64,000 nt of DNA from Cyrtodaria siliqua (taxonomy: Eukaryota; Mollusca; Bivalvia; Adapedonta; Hiatellidae), in the NCBI GenBank assembly GCA_037043455.1, contig JAWPHD010004363.1, forward strand, positions 62,001-126,000, given 5' to 3'. The notes beneath the pieces were generated by a model. That model was not told the DNA's origin. It searched no databases and saw only the letters and a program-made list of their open reading frames with translations. Position 1 is the first letter of the stretch. Every line of letters begins with the position of its first letter. The position numbers and the translations under genes were made by a program. This document shows positions 12,401 to 21,400 of this stretch, piece by piece.

Positions 12401-15400
12401 TGGTCTAAATTTAAAGAAATGACAGTCCATTTTACATTCAGAGGGGCTAAGGGTTAATGATTGTAAACATACAGGTTATGTAGAAAACTTAACAGAACAA
12501 GATTGTTGTGGGTTGCTTTATGCATGGTATTTCAGGATCTTTCTCAAGTTTTTCTGTGCTTGTCTTGTATAGTTCCATCTTATTCTTGCCTGCATTGCAT
12601 GCCTGTTATGAATGCCCTCTCTCTGTTTGCAGTCCGACAGTTTTCCGAGAGCCTGTCATATTTCTGGGTGCTGATGTAACCCACCCACCTGCAGGTGATG
12701 CCAGTAAACCCTCTATAGCAGCTGTAAGTCGTCTTGTTATGCAAACACAAATGTGTATACCTCATGTTACAAGGGAAACATCTTATGTCGGTGGTAAATT
12801 GCTGAATTCGGATTTTGCTTAATGTGATCTATCGATCTTCAATTCCTTTATTTAAAAACAATTTATGCATATAATAAAAACTAACTAAAAACAGTCATTA
12901 ATCATTTTACAGAATGATGCAGTTATTATACCCCTGCCTTCACAAAGTGAAGTGGGGGTTATAATGGAATCCGGTTGTCTGTCGCTTCGCGTAACACATT
13001 TTTGTCGCGTCGCGTCCCGTAACACATTTTTATTACCATTTCTCCATTACAGTTTTGAATGGGCTGTTCCCACATATCAACTGATAACATTATGTCCCTC
13101 TACATCACCCATTGATTGCCTAATTTATTACAGAATTATGGCCCGTTGGTTGACTTAGAATTTAAGCGGGGGTATTCATCACCTTCAGTGGTAGTTCGTC
13201 TTGCTCAGCAGTCTTTCACTAAAACTGGTGGAGTTGATTTCTTTTATTCAAATCAGGCAAGAATAATTGAAAAGAACCATTAAACAATTGAGAAATCCAT
13301 AAACATCTACTTTTTACCTATATTTTTTTAAACAAATTAAGACACTCTTACATAATTTTACAATGCACAACATTATGTAGGTAATTTGATTATTTTTCAT
13401 AAAAAACATAAAGTTACACAAATTGGCTTGAATATGCAGGTTGTGGGAAGTATGGATGCCCACCCGAGTCGGTACTCGGCCACAGTGCGAGTGCAGCAGC
13501 ACAGGCAGGAGATCATCCACGAGTTGGCGTCCATGGTAAAGGAGCTTCTCATACACTTCTATAAGTCGACACGCTTCAAGCCAACCAGGATCATCTTCTA
13601 CAGGGACGGTGTCAGCGAGGGCCAGTTCCAACCTGTAAGTGAATATTTTACAGAATTGATATGATTTCCGTTTTGGACAGTTTGAGTAGATAAGACTTCC
13701 CAGATTCCTGTGTATCCTTCCCCTCTTTCTGGGACGGATTGATGGGCCGTTAAAACAACAATTCAATCAATTTTCGTTTTTCATTGACGGTCATCAGTGT
13801 ATTAGCCAGTCAACTTTGTAGCCTTCTATTTGAATGGCCGTTTTTTGAAAAATCTCGTGGCCAATATTTGGTGGAGTGGGTGTTTTTTTTGTTTTGTTTG
13901 CTTAACAACACTTCCCAACTCTTACTTTCTCAATATTATGTTTTGTATACATTTATAGAAAGTTGATCTAAAATATATCTTTTTCACCTTTATCTGTAAA
14001 AATAAAGTGACCCAGAGACACCCATTTGCCGCAAATTGGCTCTTAGCGCGGTTTAGCAAAATATTTTGCGCACACAAGTCTTGAATTTCTGCCTAATACT
14101 AATAGTTCAAGTAATACACCGACGGTCATTGAAACATAGTTAATGGTTAGATTGTTCTTGGTCTGACATCTTAATTAACTTTTGTAAATTGTCACGGAAT
14201 TCAACAAGATCTTAAGCTTTTTATTATTTTTAGGCCGTGTCACAAATATGGAGTTGGCATATAGTGTTACCCTTGTCCATCTGTCGGTACATCCGTATGA
14301 ATAAGTATTACATTCATGTCCGTTATTCAGACACAGGAAGCCAACTTCACACATGTTTGTATTATCGATATGGACACTCATTATACTAAAATTGCCAGGA
14401 TTATTAAATACCAGTCCTAGCTTGTCCACCAGTCCTAGCTTGTCTACCCAAGAAGGTTTAATCCAGCAATGCTCAGTTCCCCCTAATTTTAAATTATTCC
14501 ATTACTTTATGTGTACGGGTTATAGTTCCCCCAAACTTTTTAATTTTTCCACCAGTTTATGTGTACAGGTTCTATTCTCCCAAAATGTATATTATCCCAC
14601 AAGTTTGTGTAAAGGTTCTATTCCCCCAACATTTATGTTATCCATCATTTTATATGTACAAGTTATATTCCCCCACAATTTATATTATCCCGCTAGTTTA
14701 TGTGTGCAGGTTCTATTCCCCCAAAATTTATATTATCCCATCACTTTATGTGTACAGGGTCTATTCTCCCCAACAGTTATGTTATCCCATCACTTTATGT
14801 GTACAGGTTCTATTCCCCCAAAATTTATATTATCCTATCACTTTATGTGTACAGGTTTTATTCCCCGCTCAAAAGTTATATTATCCCATCACTTTATGTG
14901 TACAGGTTCTATTCCCCCAAAAGTTATATTATCCCATCACTTTATGTGTACAGGTTCTATTCACCCAAAAGTTATAGTATCCCATCACTTTATATGTGCA
15001 GGTTCTGTTCCCCCAAAAGTTATATTATCCCATCACTTTATGTGTACAGGTTTTATTCCCCGCCCAAAAGTTACAGGGCACGAAAATTCCACTCGTCCGC
15101 TCGTATTGACGAGTGAAATTCGAATCCGGACGAGTGAAACCCATGAATCGGTCGTCCAAGAGGACGAGTAACATTTCAGTAGAAAACAACAACAAAGAAA
15201 ATAGTTCTTACATAGTTTATTAAGCGATTAAATGCAGTAAATAGTCGCAACTCTGTTTATTCAGCGATAAACTGCAATTTAAGTCAACCAGATATTGGGA
15301 AATTGACGCATTTCCGTTTTGGGACATTCTAAAATGCGGCTCCCGTTCTAATTTCACGGAGCCTGAACATTACAGTTTTGATGTTATACATCAGCTTTTT

Positions 15401-18400
15401 GGTGACTGAGGCCAGGGCCTTCAGGAAGGGGAATTGCAAAAAGTATACTGTTTTCCTGTATTGGAGTTTAACATTTTCTAATAAAAAAGATGTATTTTTC
15501 TTTTTTAAGATGGGAATTTTTCACAGGAAAAGGGGGAAAATATATACCATGCCAGAGTAACTGTAATGGCCATGATCAGACTGTAGTTAACTATAGAATA
15601 TGAATATGAATATAGTCATCTATAATACTCATCAAAGTTCCATAATTTTCATTGATTTATATAAAGAAAAAAACAACACATTTTGATATTTCCCATTGTT
15701 TTATTTTAATATATAATAATAGTGTTAAATGATGGTATCTGACTACTTTGTGATCTATTACAATCGGAGCAGGACGAGTAAACATCCTATAAGGACGAGT
15801 AACATGTCAATGGCACTCATCCTACAGGACGAGTATACAGTAAAATATATTTCATCCCCTGAGTTATATTATCCCATCACTTTATGTGTACAGGTTCTAT
15901 TTTCCCCCCAAACCTATATTTTCCCATCACTTGATGTGTTCATGTAGTATTTTTCCCCCAAGTTTATATTTTCCCATCACTTTATGTGTACAGGTTCTAT
16001 CGCACGAGTTGCGTGCGGTACGTGAAGCCTGTATGAAACTGGAGGCAGACTACCAGCCAGGTATAACATTCATTGTGGTACAGAAGCGTCATCACACCCG
16101 GCTCTTCTGCGCCGACAGGAAGGACCAGATAGGACGCAGTGGTAACATTCCAGCAGGGACCACGGTGGACGTGGGCATCACACATCCCACAGAGTTTGAC
16201 TTCTATCTGTGTAGTCACGCCGGTATACAGGTAGGAGCACCCGCAGTCTTCCTATACAGTGTCGTTATAGGCTATGAGTACTTAAATATTAATTTCCAAT
16301 ATTAAATATAAAATCTGGATAAAATTACAAATCCAGACTGATCAAATACTGAATAAAATTTAATGAACATTACAAAGGTTTCATTTTTGTATTGACAGCC
16401 TAAGCACAAATTAAATTGTATGTAATTTTGAAAAGCAAGCTGTAGTTAATACCAATGATGACTGAAATGAAGATGTCCTGTATTAACTGTTGCTGCCATG
16501 GCCCAGTGGATAACGCGTTCGACGAATCTGGAGAACACAGGTCAGGTCTCCCCGTGCTCCCCTAGCCTCATCTTTTGAATGGGCATGTAAACATGGCGAT
16601 CCCGAGTATTAGTCTGTCCTCCTGGCATGTAAAAGAACCATAGGCATCTATTTGATATTAAGAGTAGAGTTGAGTTCCCAGATCCTATGTATCCTTCCCC
16701 TCTCTCTGGGGCAGCTTTAAATAACAATAAAATGTGTTGACGAGCCATTAAGCAACAAGAATTCGTTTGGATTTTGTTTACCATCAATTAAACTGCAAAC
16801 ACAATTCATCAATTGTAAACACAGGGTACCAGCAGACCTTCCCACTACCACGTCCTTTGGGACGACAATCGGTTCTCAGCAGATGAGCTCCAGATGTTGA
16901 CGTACCAGCTGTGCCATACCTATGTACGATGTACGCGCAGTGTCTCCATACCAGCCCCTGCCTACTATGCCCATCTAGTCGCCTTCAGAGCACGCTACCA
17001 TCTTGTGGAGAAAGAACATGACAGGTAAGGACAAGGCAAACAAGAGAGAATCTGAAATGTTTATTATGCCCACACTACTGAATGGTGAGGGGGCATATAG
17101 CATTAGCCATGTCTGTCGGTCGGTCCGTCCGAGTATCCCGAAAAGTTTGTGTGTCTATATCCCTCCACAGTTTTCAGCTGATAGTCTGAAACTTTACCTA
17201 TGATGTTAAGATGTGCATATCGATTCGGCATCAAAATCGACTGTATTACCGGAGTAACAATCCTTTTTTTTCATCAAATTTTATGTTTTCCGCTGATTGT
17301 TTTCAGTGGGGCATCCGTATCCAATGTTTATAGCAGTCACAGCAGGGGTGTAAAATTCCACTAGCCAAACAACAATTTTGAGTGCAGTGCGAGAGACATT
17401 TTCTGTTTTTAGCTCGACTGATCAGAGATCAGCAGAGCTTTTGCCGTGGTGCGGCGTCCGTCCGTCCGTCTGTCCGTCCATCTGTCCGTCCGTCTGTCCG
17501 TAAACTTTTATTTGTAGCGACTACTCCTCTGAAACTACTGGATGGATATTCATGAAACTTTACAGAAATGTTGCCCATAAAGTCTAGTTGATCCTAGCAA
17601 AAATTCATGTTGATGTGAAATCCAAGATGGCCACCAGAGCTAAAAATAGAGTTTTAAAATACAAGTTTGTAGCGACTACTTCTTGAAAACTATAAGTGAT
17701 ATTGATATGGGACTTTTTCTAAAATGATCAGCATGACATGATGTTGGTCCTTGTCAAAAATCGTTTTGATTCGACGTTAAACATGGCTGCCAGCGGCCAT
17801 CTTTGTTTACATAGAGTTATATAGTAAAAACTTGTAGCAACTACTACTCTGAAACTACTTGACGGATGTTCATGAAACTTCACAGGAATGTTGCTCTTGA
17901 TGTCTTGTTGATCCTAAAAAAAATTCAGGTCGGCCGGAAATTCAAGATGGCCGCCACAGCTAAAAATAGATTTAAAATAAATAAGTTTGTAGCGACTACT
18001 TCTTGAAAACTATAAGAGTTATTGATATGTGACTTTTTCTAAAATGATCAGCATGACATGGTGGTTATCCGAGTCGAACATTATTTTGATTCGACGTTAA
18101 ACATGGCTGCCAGTGGCCATCTTTGTTTACATAGAGTTACATAATGAAAACTTGTAGCGAATACTCCTCTGAAACTACTTAACGGATTTTCATGAAATTT
18201 CACACGAATGTTGCTCTTGATGTCTATTTGATCCTAGCAAAATTTCAGGTCGGCCGGAAATTCAAGATGGCCGCCATGGCTAAAAATAGATTTTCAAAAT
18301 ACAAGTTTGTAGCGACTACTTCTTGAAAACTATAAGTGATATTGATATGGGACTTTTTCTAAAATGATCAGCATGACATGGTGTTTGTCCTTGTCAAATA

Positions 18401-21400
18401 TCGTTTTGATTCGACGTTAAACATGGCTGTCAGTGGCCATCTTTGTTTACATTGAGTTATATAATGAAAACTTGTAGCTACTACTCCTCTGAAACTACTT
18501 GGCAGATTTCCATGAAACTTCACAAGAATGTTGCTCTTGGTGTCTAATTGATCCTAGCAAAATTTCAGGTCGGCCGAAAATTCAAGATGGCCACCACGGC
18601 TAAAAATAATTTTTCGAAAAACAAGTCTGTAGCGACTACTTCCTGAAATCAAAATCAATCAGTAGAGCTTTAAGGTCATTGACCTCTTGTTTTAATACAA
18701 TTTTGTGTCTTTCAGCATTCAAAATAACAATACTGAAAATACGGGCAAGTTGCTTTTTGGAAAATTTTACACCCCTGCAAAGTTGAATGGGAGTTCAAAA
18801 TGCTGGGAGAAGATCAAGCACATTCTGTTGTCATATGCACTGAGACACCTTGTGGCACAAACCCCTTATATGAATGACTGATTTCTGTTTCTGACTCCTT
18901 CTGCTATATTGTATGCTTGAATGATTCTTGTTTTCTGTAACTTGTTCTAAATATAATAAGATTATTACAAGAGTTAGTGTTCTGGAGGCTTGTTTCCCTT
19001 TGACCGGACATTCCATATCTGCATGATATCACGAATCCTAAAGATGTGGCATTTCCACAGAAGGTCATGCAAACCTCCGGATCACTTCTCCAGTAATTTT
19101 CCTTTATTAAAATATCTTCATAAGAATGCTCATAAAACATCGTAGCATACTAGTCCTGTTGGTGTGCACAGGTAGGTGACAGCATCACACAATCTGTTTT
19201 TAGTAGGATAGTGATATAAAATCAGAAAACCGTAGTATTGATGCACATTTTTGTATTCCATTATCCGAAAATAAGGGTGCTAGGTATATATTTTCTATAA
19301 TGCAACTAGAAAGTAAAGCGACAGTGCACTAATTAACTTGTCAAATTTGTGGCTGTAAAACAACCGATTTACGGTCTGGAAATAATGTGATATCACATAA
19401 TGTTAATTCAACAAATAACATTGTTAGATAAAACCAACTAAATGGTGGCGCCGATGAAATAAGATAAACACTATTGTGTATGATTTTCACCTATATTTCT
19501 AGTATTTATAAATGATTTACCTTAGAAATAAGATAAACATGCTAAGATTTTCAATCTGGGATGATATGTGTTGATTTTTAAAGTCTGAAATTACGTTTTT
19601 CAACCCCTACTACATCACCATAAAATGAAATTCTCACCATAAAACCACTCTCATAATGTCACAGATGGAAAATCTTAGCATGATTATCAGTTGATAGGTA
19701 TATAATACAACAAAATCTCACTACTATTGTCACTGAAGTGATATGATTCTGTTTGTTATACAACTAATGTAACCTGCCTTCTGTTGAATGTATGCATTTT
19801 CTTTCTGTACCAAACCATACACAGTTTCAGGTTTATACTTGAATTCATACTGAAAACAATCAATAGAATGACTGTTCAACTGTCCTTTTCAAATTGTTGT
19901 CTTTGTCTTAAGCATTTGCAGGGTTAACAACACTGTTGTAACTGCGAATAACATAATTTCCCCTATAAATAGTAGCACTTGGGTGCTTGCTATCCACAGT
20001 ATCAAGGGGTCACTCTTATAAGAATAAAATAAAAATGTGTACACTTCTTAACTTTTATAATCGGTCACTTTTCAAAGAATTCTATACTTTTTAATAATTC
20101 TTGTTTTCATTTGAAATTTTTACGCGTTGTTTAATAAATATCGCTAGCGATTTATAAAACTTAATCTGCCTTGATTGGACCTAAAACCTTTGATAAACTT
20201 AATAAAATATTGGTATGTGTTTCGGTGATTTCCATTTTTTAGTATTCTTGTTATTTTCAAAAAACCTGGGTGACCGATTATAAAAGTTGAGTAGTGTATA
20301 TATATATATATATTAAATTTTGACAATATATATTAAATTTTGACAATTTGATGTGGGTGTGGGGGAGAAAAAAGTTGAGTAGTGTATATATATTAAATTT
20401 TGACAATTTGGGTGGGGGTGTTAGGATGCAAAATATTGAACATTTATTGAATTTTGATTATTTTAATATAATTTTTTTTGAAAAGGTGGGGTGTGGTGGG
20501 GAGCGGGATGGCGGGGCATGGGGAATGGAAGGGGCATGGTGAGTGGGGTGGCGGGGCGCTACTATTAGAGGGGATGTTTTTGGTAAAGAAGATATGACAG
20601 TGTTGTGATGAGCCCTCATTTTCATTTCTGAGATACTGTCTGAATGGACGGATGTCCCATGCAGAGAAAAAAACACGTTCTTTTGTTTAGCTCATGCCTT
20701 ACCTTCTCTTATTGACCTGGATGATCATTCTGTTTAAGCAGACATGCTGTGGTGGAAATCTTGGGATTTATTAAGAGTGGTTAACCAAGCCCGTAAAATT
20801 GTGAACTGTTTTATGCCAATTTCTAGTCATATGAAATTACTTTCATGAAAAATATTCCGATTTATGCAAGATATAAAAAACAAAAACAAAAACCAGCAAC
20901 AAATTGATGAGAAAATAGCTTGAAAAATCCCTACTTAACATTTACAAACCACAGATGACTTTAGTCGACAATAACTAAGTTGAATATTACTATATCCCTC
21001 TGAAAATATATATATGGATATATTATCTTAAATATCTCCACTAGTTAAAAAAAGAGACGTCCATATCTAATACCATTTATGCCATGTTATCTTTAAAATT
21101 TTAGCACAGAATATAACCCTATTCTCAACTTGTAAAAATATATTTGGCTCAGAATGGGAATAAGGCATGAGCTCATGTTCTGCTATTGTTACATGTTCTC
21201 GTACTCCACCTGCTTTACTGTTATCCTATTAACCTATGCATACATTTCCAGTGGAGAGGGTAGTCGATATTCCGACAACAGTGACGACAGAACACCCTCA
21301 GTCATGGCACGTGCGGTCACCGTGCATCCAGACACGGTCAAGTTTATGTACTTTGCATGAGGAGGCAGTTTTCACGAACAGAAAGCAGTGGCGTCGAATT

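Larger units (their letters stand above)
9394..12632 (+). other. AGO intron between the two exon F copies
   Basis: 3.2 kb. A dispersed repeat occupies about 9700-9814 and 11399-11650, split by the hairpin-tipped element at 9815-11398. From 11650 to 12632 it is AT-rich with nothing recognised apart from the pyrimidine tract before exon F copy 2. Confidence 0.6.
13635..15993 (+). other. AGO intron between exons G and H
   Basis: 2.36 kb. A SINE tail at about 13690-13770 (cccagattcctgtgtatcct, cccctctttctggg, tgatgggccgttaa) matches the tail of 16490-16760. The stretch 13780-14450 is AT-rich with nothing recognised. The 48-bp array fills 14500-15075 and 15865-15993, split by an insertion. Confidence 0.6.
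17025..21251 (+). other. AGO intron before the terminal exons
   Basis: 4.2 kb. It holds a repeat at 17060-17335, the 17343-18777 element with its internal insertion, and small direct repeats at about 20300-20430 (gtgtatatatattaaatttt, gacaatttg). A G-rich stretch lies at 20350-20570 (gtgggg.ggcggggc). The stretch 18790-20290 is AT-rich and featureless to me. No exon seen. Confidence 0.55.

Noticed and set aside
13314..13766. 150-codon open frame on the - strand
   Set aside because: It is the antisense shadow of AGO exon G plus flanking intron and SINE tail; no independent protein features.
14353..15171. 272-codon open frame of [16 protein letters not shown] repeats on the + strand
   Set aside because: Generated by the 48-bp minisatellite, whose unit is a multiple of three; open in several frames, unlike a real gene.
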